From the NCBI GenBank assembly GCA_963771305.1, contig CAVYTS010000014.1, positions 62,001-126,000 of the forward strand: a stretch of 64,000 nucleotides of DNA. The letters run 5' to 3'. This document shows positions 26,788-35,532 of this stretch, piece after piece; position 1 is the stretch's first letter; each line of letters begins with the position of its first letter. Made by a program: the position numbers and the translations under genes. This DNA comes from CAJCIT01 sp963771305. GTDB taxonomy: Bacteria > Acidobacteriota > Terriglobia > Bryobacterales > Bryobacteraceae. The notes beneath the pieces were generated by a model, which ran no database searches, was not told the origin of the DNA, and worked only from the letters and a program-made list of their open reading frames with translations.

Positions 26788-27950
26788 TATGCAAACGGCG
26801 CGTACGGACCCGGGGAAAATGGGGGTGGGACGTGTATCAGCCTCCTCGCGGCCGTTACTGGCGCGACTGCCCGCGCAAACGTCAGCGCGAGCGCATCGCC
26901 GTCGTCCGGGCTGGCGAGTCCGCGCTTCGCCATGTCTTCCTTCGATTCGAGTACCAATTGATCGCGGTTGTTATGCCGAAAGCCGGGCCCAGTTAGGTCC
27001 ATTTCGAGCCGCTGATCTTCCGGAATCGCACCCCGGATCAGCCAATCTTTCAGCTTCTGCCACATGTAGGCCCGCATGTTGGCTTGATGTATATCGGGAG
27101 AGCGGGAGCCGAAGTTGATTTCACTCACATTCGCAAATCCAAGCTGCTGCAGCCGGTTGACGACCGGACCGCCAAAGGCCGCGTCGACGAACATGTGGGC
27201 GACTTTGCGGCCGGGCCGGTGGTCGGCGAGGACCTCCGACAGCTTCGATACCAGAAACGTACTGTCGCGCGTTTGCTCTCCAGGAATGCGCTCTGCCGGA
27301 ATTGTGCGCGCGTCGTAGCCTTTGCGGAAGCGGATCACGTTCCAGTCACCGCCCCCGCGCGCGACGTCTACTCCACAAATGAGCGGGTCGTCCACTAGGA
27401 ACAGTGCCTGCCTCCGCTGCGCTTCCCACACGCGCTCGGAGTCGATGAACTGCAGGTCGCCCGAACTCGGTGGCAACCCGCGCACGCGAACCCGGACAAA
27501 ATCACTATCTTCGCCGTAGTCTTCGATCCATTCGGTGATCTGCGTCTTGTTCGGTAACATGCAGGTTCGGGAATCGATCGAGCGATGATTCCACCGCTCG
27601 CGCTCCGATCCGTAAGTGACGCGATGAAACTTGCCGCCGGCCCGCGTCGGATTACCGAAAGCGAAAATCATCGGCTCGCCGTCTGTAAGGCCGCCCTCGG
27701 CAACTTCGAAGATCTTGTCGGGAATCGCGCTCGCCTCATCGAATAAATAAAAGGACGTCGAACTCACTGCGTGCTGGCCCGCGAATGCCTCCGAGTTTTC
27801 CTCTCGGCAGGACTGCGCCGAGCAGAACCAAGTCTGCGGATGCTCCCGGTGGTACATTTTGTTTCCCGTCGCGAGGAACCAGGAGGCCGTGACGCACAGT
27901 CGCGTCCACTTCTGGATCGCAGCCCAAGTCTTGGTTTCGAGCTGCGTATA
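26787..27950 (-). pseudogene. Phage terminase large subunit, N-terminus lost
   Basis: The C-terminal two-thirds survive: STSFYLFDEASAIPDKIFEV (Walker B-like DEAS), MIFAFGNPTRAGGKFHRV, the nuclease-domain CGVDVARGGGDWNVI, MFVDAAFGGPVVNRLQQLGF, and DDGDALALTFA near the end. No Walker A is present; the frame joins methyltransferase DNA near 27950. Terminase ATPase/nucleases package phage DNA. With the adjacent methyltransferase this marks a deleted prophage. Confidence 0.75.
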
Positions 27951-27954
27951 GCAT

Positions 27955-28902
27955 GATGAATTTGGGACTCGGTGAGTCCCACACGGTCGAGTTATCACCA
28001 GCCCTTCCGTACCACGGAGCATTCTTCTTTCTGACGTACCAGGCGGGTTCGTGCTGAAACCAATAGTGGGTGCGCGTCAAGACGGTGCGGCCCTTGTTCC
28101 AGATAATCTGCTAGTGGTGCAGAAAGCCGATGCGCAGCAGCCCGGCGAGTACTTCGCTCGTGAACTTCGAAGCATGCCAGACGTAACCCACCTGAAGATC
28201 CGGCACGAGAGCGAAGGCCTCCGACCAATCTGCGCGCGTATCGGAAGAGATCGATGTATTCGTATGGCCCGCGGTTCGGTGCTTCATATAGCTGGCCTCT
28301 GCCGGCCCGCAGCCGTTAAGCCCAGCCCGGTCGCGCCATTCGGAGTCGAGCTCGATCCCGTAAGGCGGGTCAGTCACCATCAACTGTGGTTTCACCGGGC
28401 CAAGCAGCTGTGCGACAACTTCGGCCTGCGTGCAGTCCCCACAGACCAGCCGATGCCTCCTCAGCACCCAGAGATCGCCAAGCCTCGCAACGGGATTCTC
28501 CGGTACTGGCGGCGCGAGGTTGGCGCGGTCGTCATCGCCGGAATCGGAGAGGAATTCGTCGATCTCGCGCCCATCGAAGCCGGTCAACTCCAGATTGAAC
28601 TCGAGCCCTCGCAGTTCCTCAAGCTCCGGCCCGAGCAATTCCAAATCCCAATCCGTCTCCTGATGGCTGCGATTGTCCATGAGCCGGTAGGCTTTGACCT
28701 GAGCTGGCGTCAGATTATCGGCAACGTGCACCGGCACGTGCTGAAGGCCAAGCTTCTTCGCTGCCAGCAGCCGCGTGTGACCGCAGATGATCACGCCGTC
28801 TTTGTCTACAACGATAGGCACGCGCCAGCCGAATTCCTTGATCGACGCGGCGACTTTGTCAACCGCACGCTCCGGAATGGGTGCGCGACCAGCAGGGAAC
28901 AA
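27955..28902 (-). pseudogene. ParB-like/DNA adenine methyltransferase, amber codon and truncated
   Basis: The N-terminus shows a ParB-type fold (KVAASIKEFGWRVPIVVDKD, VIICGHTRLLAAKKLG), followed by a beta-class N6-adenine methylase with LMVTDPPYGIELDSEW. At 28111-28113 the codon after GFLHH is TAG where CAG is expected; the same frame then continues QIIWNKGRTVLTRTHYWF to DSPSPKFIM. There it fuses to terminase DNA, so the SAM-binding FxGxG motif is missing. Phage-type modification gene, inactive. Confidence 0.75.
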
Positions 28903-28970
28903 TTCAGCAGTTTCCTTTTTTTGCGACTAGTATCCGAACGGAGTGATACGTTAGGTACAGGAGGTGTCCT

Positions 28971-29369
28971 TTGTCTGACTCCCTGGCCGGTCTCGAACAG
29001 CAGCGCTCAGAGGTTCTGGCGCAGATCGTGGAACTGGGGGATTTTCGCAGCGGTTCGATCACCGCGATCAGCGGGCGCTGCGGAAAACCAAACTGTCGTT
29101 GTCATCTGCCAAACCAGCCGGCCCATGGCCCCAATATTCGCTTGACTCGCAAGGTCGATGGAAAGACAGTGAGCGAGACCTTCTCCACCCCGGCACAACT
29201 GCGCAAAGCCCAGCGTGAGGTGGAGGCTTATCATCGCTTTCGGCAACTCAGTCAAGAACTGTCGGAGGTGAACGAAAGGATCTGCCGTGTCCGTCCGGCG
29301 GAGGATGCTGTGCCGCCACAGGAAAAAGAACGGCCGAAGCGATCCGTCAGGAAGTCACGCGCGAAGTAG
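28971..29369 (+). CDS. ISKra4-type element, first ORF (DUF6788-like)
   Basis: 132 residues from TTG with AGGAGGT 5 bp upstream. It has a Cys-rich segment CGKPNCRCHLPNQPAHGP and a helical, charged C-terminus. Proteins of this type accompany ISKra4-like transposases. Downstream coding continues in the -1 frame across CAGGAAAAAGAACG (about 29320), a possible slippery site. Confidence 0.6.
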   Translation: MSDSLAGLEQQRSEVLAQIVELGDFRSGSITAISGRCGKPNCRCHLPNQPAHGPNIRLTRKVDGKTVSETFSTPAQLRKAQREVEAYHRFRQLSQELSEVNERICRVRPAEDAVPPQEKERPKRSVRKSRAK

Positions 29370-30680
29370 ACCAACTGCTGTGTGTCATCTTCAACGCTGG
29401 TCGCAAGACCGGCGGTCTGGATCTGGAAGCCATCGAGATGGCGGTGCGTTCCGCCATGCATCGGGCAGGTGCCGCTGCGCTGACCGAACTCCTGCAATTC
29501 CGTACCAGAGGCCGACCGGCGGAAAATTCCCTGTGCTTGCGGCCACCAGGCTCATTACCAGGAGTTGCGCTCCAAACCGGTGCTCACGGCAGTGGGGCTG
29601 GTGAAAGTGTCACGCCCCTACTATCTGTGCGCACACTGCCATGCCGGCCGATTCCCTGTCGATTGCGAACTGGACATCGAACATAGGGAAGTCTCTCCCG
29701 GTGTGCGCCGCATGCAGGCCATGGTAGGCCAGGAGGGCTCCTTCGATCACGGACGCCAGCAGATGCAACTATTGGCGGGTCTGGAGGTGACCACCAAGGC
29801 GGTGGAGCGGAATGCGGAAGCGATTGGAGAGGATATCGTCAAGCGCGAGCAGGAGGAGATCCAGCAGGCCATGCAGTTAGATCTACCGATGGTCGTCGGC
29901 GAGCCGATCCCCATTCTGTATGTGCAGATGGATGGGACCGGTGTACCTGTGGTTAACACCGAAACGGAGGGCCGGACGGGCAAAGTCGATGGCCAACCGG
30001 CCCGCACGCGCGAGGTCAAGTTGGGATGTTCGTTCACCCAGCGGAACTGGGATAAGGAAGGCTATCCCATCCGCGACCCGGATTCGACCACCTACACAGG
30101 CGCCATTGAGACTGCGGAAGAGTTTGGAAAACGCATCTATCTGGAAGCCTGGAAGCAGGGCTGGAGTCGGGCGGAAAAGAAAGTCGTGATGGGCGATGGA
30201 GCCGAATGGATCTGGAACATCGCCGACCAACACTTTCCCGGTGCCATTCAAATCATCGATCTCTATCATGCGCGCCAGCACTTGTGGGATCTGGCTCGCA
30301 AACTCTACCCCCATGACGAGATCCGGCAGAAACGCTGGATGATGCGCCAGCAGGCGCGACTCGATGCAGGTAAGATCGAAACACTCGTCGCCTCCCTTCG
30401 CTCCCTCCATGCGCCCCCTGGTGAACTGGTTGAAACCCTCCACTCCGAGGCCGACTACTTTGAGAAGAATGCCGACCGCATGCGCTATCCCGAGTTCCGC
30501 CGTCAACACCTGTTTGTCGGTACGGGGGTAATGGAGGCTGGCTGCAAGACTGTGATCGGCAGCCGCCTCAAACAGTCTGGAATGTTCTGGAGCGTGCGTG
30601 GCGCCAACGCCATCATCGCTTTGCGTTGCTGCTGTCTCAGTGGCCGCTTCGAAGATTATTGGGAGGCCCGCCGCGCTTAA
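29325..30680 (+). pseudogene. ISKra4-family transposase, frame interrupted
   Basis: The N-terminal part (EAIRQEVTREVDQLLCVIFN, RAGAAALTELLQF) lies in a different frame from the main part, which opens at TTG 29565. They rejoin if bases lost near 29500 are restored, giving a zinc-finger ending CACGHQAHYQELRS. The main part has VSRPYYLCAHCHAGRFPVD, the catalytic-type Asp in YVQMDGTGVPVV and VMGDGAEWIWNIA, and the end GSRLKQSGMFWSVRGANAI. The DDE region looks whole; expression may need recoding or the gene is dead. Confidence 0.65.
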
Positions 30681-30985
30681 CATCGACTTCTACGTCGCGC
30701 GCCCCTCCGGAATCTTACGGCTCTTGCGGGCGTAGGGAATCGGTCGGTCAATTGGCCACGAGCACACCTCTAGAGATCGTTCATCCGTGCACCTACTGCA
30801 ACTTGGATTTGGGATCTTTCGGAAGCTGCGCTTGGCGCTGGCCTATCCAACCGAACCTCTAGCTTTGATTTTACGCCAGAATGGGCGTCGCCGCTGAGTT
30901 ATCCCCAGATCCCTGGTCCGGTACGCTTGTTCCAGTGCTTGCACGAAACGCTCGGCAAGCCCAGTCTCGCTAATCTGCCATCCTA
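30681..30985. other. No recognisable gene
   Basis: This stretch holds the 3' end of the ISKra4-like element and about 250 bp of unassigned DNA. I see no conserved frame, clear terminator or inverted repeat. Confidence 0.4.
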
Positions 30986-31201
30986 ATGAACATGATGAAC
31001 ATGAAGGCAGACCGCATCGAAGTCACTCGTGATGGACAAAGCGACCGGTGGCTGATTCGCATCCAAGTGGGTGGGGAAGTTATTCGCCGACATTGCCATG
31101 AATCAAAAAATGCTGATGAGGATACGCTGCGTGGTGCCGCGGTTAGAACTGCTGCGGACGAAGGCTACACGATAGATCCGTTGAACGTAGTTTTCGGCTA
31201 G
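30986..31201 (+). CDS. Small conserved-looking hypothetical protein
   Basis: 71 residues. The body KADRIEVTRDGQSDRWLIRI and QVGGEVIRRHC, with DEGYTIDPLNVVFG at the end, has balanced codon use and alternating strands, so it looks coding. The first ATGs (MNMMNMK) are close together; the true start may be the third. No family recognised and no nearby operon partner. Confidence 0.45.
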   Translation: MNMMNMKADRIEVTRDGQSDRWLIRIQVGGEVIRRHCHESKNADEDTLRGAAVRTAADEGYTIDPLNVVFG

Positions 31202-31494
31202 CATTGGCCGTTAAGGCCATTGCCAGGGCGATCCGATAGCGAGGCGCCTTGGATGCAGCGCCGTGTTGGTCAGGAAGAGGACCGGGATTACAGGAGTAAT
31301 CTCGCAATAGAAACGGCGAACGGTCCGCAGTATCCACCGATTCGAAGACAGATGTGACGCTCCTGGGTTGTTCGGTTACACGGAAGGTGAACGGCCAGTT
31401 TCAACCCTGATGGATGAAGTCATTGTTTGTCACATTCGAACTGCACGTGGACCCGTGCGCGGGAATCAAGTTTGATAGTGTACGGGACAGAAGC

Positions 31495-32607
31495 ATGATG
31501 ATTCAATCGTTGGCGCTGTCCTTTTCCATTTTTGCGTCCGTTTCTTTTGCGGCAGACATCAGTACCAATTGTCCTGCCGCCTTTCGAGCTTATTCCACGG
31601 GAACACCGCTGTTAGATTTGCTAATCAATCCGGCGACTAAGGCGGTTGTAGATCAAGATTTGCCGGGCTTTCTTTCGAAGATGCCTCCCATTCTGGTTGG
31701 TGCGACGCCGCCGACGTTGGCAGATATTCTGACCATTAAGGTGATGGCGAGCGAGTTCATGCCGATTCCGAAAGAGACGCTCGACAAATTGGACAAAGAC
31801 CTGGCTGCTGTTCCGGTGACGCAAGAAGCGGCGGTGACGCGCTGCGCACGTTATGACCAGACGCCGCCGGAGTTGCCTAAAGAGATTGGACATCCTGCGA
31901 TCCTGGTGTTTTCCAAGAGCAATGGCTTTAAGGATGTTCCTTCGGTAGAAGGTGCGATCGCTGCATTGAAAGAGATGGCGGCGCGGCGGAGCTGGCATCT
32001 CCAATTGATTGACAACGCGGCGGTATTCAACGCGACGGACTTGAAGCGCTTTGATGCCGTGATCTGGAATAACGTGAGCGGCGACGTGTTGACTGTTGGG
32101 CAGCGGGAAGCGTTTAGGTCTTATGTCGAAAAAGGCGGCGGCTTCGCTGCGGTTCATGGCTCCGGTGGCGACCCTTATGTGGATTGGGATTGGTATGCAG
32201 ACACGCTGATTGGAGCGCGGTTCCTGAGCCATCCGATGAATCCGCAATTTCAAAACGCAAAGCTGCATGTGGACGACCCGAAGAGCCCAATCGTTCAGGA
32301 TGTTCAGCCCGAATGGACGATGCAGGACGAATGGTATTCGTTTAAAACCGATCCGCGAAAAACAGGCGCGCACGTCTTAGTAACGCTGGACGAAAGCACT
32401 TACGTTCCGATCAGCGGGAAATTAGATCTGCACATGGGCGATCACCCGATTGCGTGGACGCAATGCATCGGCAAGGGCCGCTCGTTTTATACGGCGATTG
32501 GCCACAAGCCTGAGAGCTATACCGAACCCAATACCAACAAGCTCATTGAGCAGGGGATTGCGTGGGTGCTCGATTCGAAAAAGCAAAGCTGCCAGGCCGG
32601 CCTATGA
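31495..32607 (+). CDS. Secreted ThuA-domain protein
   Basis: 370 residues from ATG 31495; the upstream start at 31414 is less likely because MMIQSLALSFSIFASVSFAA is a clean signal peptide. The ThuA (class I glutamine amidotransferase-like) domain spans about residues 140-360: ILVFSKSNGFKDVPSVEGAI, WNNVSGDVLTVGQREAFRSY, GGGFAAVHGSGG, and HPIAWTQCIGKGRSFYTAIG. Family members act on sugars; substrate unknown. The N-terminal 120 residues are an extra helical region. Confidence 0.8.
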   Translation: MMIQSLALSFSIFASVSFAADISTNCPAAFRAYSTGTPLLDLLINPATKAVVDQDLPGFLSKMPPILVGATPPTLADILTIKVMASEFMPIPKETLDKLDKDLAAVPVTQEAAVTRCARYDQTPPELPKEIGHPAILVFSKSNGFKDVPSVEGAIAALKEMAARRSWHLQLIDNAAVFNATDLKRFDAVIWNNVSGDVLTVGQREAFRSYVEKGGGFAAVHGSGGDPYVDWDWYADTLIGARFLSHPMNPQFQNAKLHVDDPKSPIVQDVQPEWTMQDEWYSFKTDPRKTGAHVLVTLDESTYVPISGKLDLHMGDHPIAWTQCIGKGRSFYTAIGHKPESYTEPNTNKLIEQGIAWVLDSKKQSCQAGL

Positions 32608-33487
32608 CGGAGCTTTGACGCTAGCCAGCCGACAACCAGCCAAATGGGACACGTAGTATTGATCACAGCCTGATACCAGATTTGTCCAGGGCCTCTAAGG
32701 GAAGAACTCCGCCTGTCCCATTTAGCCCTCGACAATTGGTGAACTTCGCTTCAACGGCATCAAGGACACCAAGTCGTGTGTCGATTACCTTGTGAACGCT
32801 GGCGCAGCCGATTCGCGTCGCATCTGTGGCGACGGTAAACGCTACGCCGTTACGCACGATTTGAATCGACTTAACTGTATCCCGCCGTTGGGATGACCCG
32901 TTATGCGACTGAAGTTGCTTGGTGTCGTGTCGCTCTTGGTTCCTCGAGTGCCCGTCGCAGCACGCGAATGGGCATACGCACGGTTTGGCATTACTATGAT
33001 CGCGGCAGTGATCTCGCATCTCGCTAGCGGCGACTCAATCGGAATGGTACTCGGACCCGTGATTGGATTCACATTGTCGTCGTTGCCCGCGCGCTCTGGC
33101 GGCCGCGCATTGGGAAGACAACGTACTCAAGCGCGTGATATCGAACCCGTGCCCCGACCGGTGATTGGTCCTGCGCTCAGTCTTTTCGAGCAATCGGCTA
33201 CTTGGACATGGACGGATTAGAAATGAGTAGTCGCCAAGGATTTTGCCGACGTGTTCCGAAGCGCCATCGACTGCTTCGGGCGGAATACGCGACACTCGTA
33301 CATTGGTGCAGCCGAGAGCGCGGGCCGCATGCAGGGGCGCCGACGGATTCCCCCAGTAAAACGCCGCTCTCGGACATCACCCTGCTAGTCGGTCGGCATC
33401 TGGGGCCATGTGGTGCTCGAGATTCCCAAACTCTAGCTCTACAGGGCTTCCCAATTCACTTGAATTCAGCGGCGCTCATGGACCAAC
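32608..33487. other. Decayed region between ThuA gene and resolvase fragment
   Basis: Apart from the DoxX-like remnant listed separately there is no complete gene here. Minus-strand frames at 32663-33019 and plus-strand frames at 33202-33594 have no recognisable motifs. Confidence 0.4.
32880..33090 (+). pseudogene. DoxX-like membrane protein remnant
   Basis: The frame KLLGVVSLLVPRVPVAAREW, then AYARFGITMIAAVISHLASG and VLGPVIGF, matches the middle of DoxX-like four-helix proteins (KLLG...P.....EWAYA.F...........SH.A.GD). An in-frame TGA sits just before the first Met and the N-terminal helix is not intact, so this is a remnant. Confidence 0.55.
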
Positions 33488-33542
33488 ATGTCACTGATGA
33501 AAACCATTGGCTACATTCGCGTTTCCACCGACAAACAGGCGG
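33488..33542 (+). pseudogene. Serine recombinase N-terminus cut by an IS
   Basis: Starting at ATG 33488 the frame reads MSLMKTIGYIRVSTDKQA, the signature beginning of a resolvase/invertase with its catalytic serine. The IS at 33543 begins one base after the last full codon. The rest is not found beyond the IS, where the frame (DCCRVSSEKEGRLTYAW) does not match a resolvase. Confidence 0.7.
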
Positions 33543-34710
33543 TGTGGTCCGCAAAAATCCGGAACTTATTGAAAAAGCGAGCGTGAAGCTGTGAGGAAAT
33601 TCCCGAGTGCCAAGCATAAAGACGCAACTGGGCAAGCTGGCGAAGGCGTTGAAGATCGTAGCTGCAGACGGATCTGCTTTCAGTTTGAGGCTCTTTCGTG
33701 ATCGTGCGGCGCTTGCCGCCGAGAATGTCTTTCTTCGTTGGCAACTGGCTCTGTTCCAAGAGCACGAGCAATCGCTTCACTTTGAGCACGTTGGCGCGCT
33801 TCTTTGACTGGCGCGAGGCTTTGGTCATCGTCAAGCCGGCCACCTTGATCGGCTGGCATCGGAACGCTTTTCGGCGGTTTTGGCGATGGAAGTCGCGACC
33901 GGTAGGCAGGCCTCCGTTATCGGGCAGCTTGAGAGAGGTGATTCGCCAGATGGCCGCCGAGAATCCCAGCTGGGGCGAAGAGCGGATTGCCGACGAATTG
34001 CTGCTCAAGCTGGGTCTACGCGTTTCACCGTGCACAGTGGCTAACTATGTGAAACGACAGCCGGGGCCACGAGGATCCAAGGATCAGCGCTGGTCCACTT
34101 TCATGCGGAACCAGGCGCAAGCGATCGTAGCCTGCGATTTCTTTGTGTCAGTTACCGTGAATTTGCAAGTCCTTTATGTTTTCGTGGTGATGGAAATCGG
34201 ATCGCGGCGTCTCCTCCACTTTAATGTCAGCGATCATCCCGCGGCAGAGTGGACCGTCCAGCAGTTGCGCGAGACCTTGCCCGGTGATCACCCGTATGGC
34301 TTCTTGGTTCATGATCGGCACAGCAGCTTTTCGGCTGAACTCGACAAACAAGTGGAAACCTTCGGCGTCAAAGTCATCCGAACTCCGGTGCGGACGCCGA
34401 CGGCGAATGCTTATTGCGAACGCTTGATCGGAAGTATAAGACGGGAATGCTTAGATTACGTGATCCCTATCAACGAATGGCACTTGCGACGAATCCTTCG
34501 AGAGTGGATGACGCATTATAACGGCGGACGGCCGCATCGAGCGCTCGGCCCCGGAATACCGGATCGGCCCAACAAGATTTCGCTTGTTATTGGCCGCCGT
34601 CACGAGATTCCGGCCGGTGTCCGACTCGCCTCGAAGTCGATTCTCGCCGGCCTTCATCACGAGTATCAACGGGAGCAGAAGGCTGCCTGAGCAAATTTTT
34701 GCGGACCACA
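33543..34710 (+). mobile_element. Insertion sequence, integrase-core type (copy 2 of the 997 IS)
   Basis: The ends TGTGGTCCGCAAAAATCC and the inverse TGTGGTCCGCAAAAATTT enclose 1168 bp nearly identical to 997-2187. It lies inside the start of a serine recombinase gene. Confidence 0.75.
33607..34690 (+). pseudogene. Integrase-core transposase with 26-bp deletion
   Basis: It follows the copy at 1061 except that 26 bp between GAGCACGAGCA and ATCGCTTCAC (about 33769) are missing, which shifts the frame. The N-terminal 55 residues are in one frame and the remaining 300 in another. The catalytic part is complete (VACDFF, FLVHDRHSSF, YCERLIGSIRRECLDY) and retains the phenylalanine codon lost in copy 1. 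Inactive unless rescued by copy 1's protein. Confidence 0.8.
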
Positions 34711-34898
34711 GGCGATTGCTGCCGCGTTTCTTCTGAGAAGGAAGGCCGCCTGACTTATGCCTGGAATGGGTCAGCATTGCACCCGAGGTTCGCCCGAGCG
34801 CAATCAAATCCCGATGACAACATCAAGCCGTTCTACTTAACCACGGCATTTGAGATTTAGGCCCGCAACTTACCTGGATAACGGCCTATTAGGAGCCG

Positions 34899-35276
34899 TC
34901 ACTCCACGATGCGCTGGTCAATATTGAGGCGCAGTAGTCGCGCCGTGACGCGGCCCTCGGCTGTCAGTGGCTCGATGATCAATCCGTCAAGCCGAAAGTG
35001 GTCTTCCCAATGATTTCTTCTTGGATCGAACAGAGGGACGAGCTTACCGGTCACTGCGTCAATCGCTGCGATATCCGTCCCTTTCCACGCATTACAACGC
35101 ACGCAGGAATAGGCCAGATTCGACTCGTTCGGCGATCCGCCGTGCTTCAGACTCAAGATGTGATCGATCTGGTGGCCGGAAAACGAGTCGTCTTCGCTGA
35201 GAAGACAATACTCACGACGAAAGCCTGCTCGCTCAGCGACTAAGCGGCGCTGCCGGTCACCAACTTCGCTAGCCAA
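34899..35276 (-). CDS. HNH endonuclease-like protein
   Basis: 125 residues. HNH core: REYCLLSEDDSFSGHQIDHI, LKHGGSPNESNLAYSCVRCN and AWKGTDI. The catalytic H-x-x-D-H and N are present and the second zinc pair (C-x-x-C) is intact. The first pair, usually C-x-x-C, reads R-E-Y-C, so one zinc ligand is arginine. It overlaps a small upstream gene by 8 bp. Such nucleases are common on mobile elements; substrate unknown. Confidence 0.75.
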   Translation of the reverse strand: MASEVGDRQRRLVAERAGFRREYCLLSEDDSFSGHQIDHILSLKHGGSPNESNLAYSCVRCNAWKGTDIAAIDAVTGKLVPLFDPRRNHWEDHFRLDGLIIEPLTAEGRVTARLLRLNIDQRIVE

Positions 35277-35511
35277 GACCCAGATTCCGCCGAGCTTGGG
35301 CTTTCGCCATAATCATGAGATGTTCGAGTTGAAGAAAATCAACCAGTTCCTGCGTCTCGTCTGGAGCAAGTAAGCCTTGCCTGTCGCGAGCGATCAAATC
35401 CGCCACCCGCACTTGAGCAGGTTCTGATGGTCGAAAGTTGATCAGACTTTCTGGCGTAGTACCGGCTGCAAGGAAATGGATCACTTCCAGATAGGCAGGG
35501 GAGGCGCTCAT
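35269..35511 (-). CDS. Small protein paired with the HNH gene
   Basis: 80 residues, MSASPAYLEVIHFLAAGTTP, then LINFRPSEPAQVRVADLIAR and LDFLQ-like helices at the end. I do not know a named family, but small helical proteins of this pattern often precede HNH genes. The 8-bp overlap implies coupled translation; an antitoxin or immunity-like role is conceivable but unproven. Confidence 0.55.
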   Translation of the reverse strand: MSASPAYLEVIHFLAAGTTPESLINFRPSEPAQVRVADLIARDRQGLLAPDETQELVDFLQLEHLMIMAKAQARRNLGLG

Positions 35512-35532
35512 GACTCTAGTTTAAGCGTAACG

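Noticed and set aside
28111..28113. Pyrrolysine or suppressed amber codon in the methyltransferase
   Set aside because: The expected residue is Gln (CAG to TAG, one transition) and the gene is truncated downstream, so decay is simpler.
32663..33019. 118-residue minus-strand ORF
   Set aside because: It overlaps the DoxX-like remnant on the other strand and shows no family features.
33536..34716. Target-site duplication of the second integrase-core IS
   Set aside because: GGCG occurs on both sides but is offset by one base from the element ends, so it may be chance.
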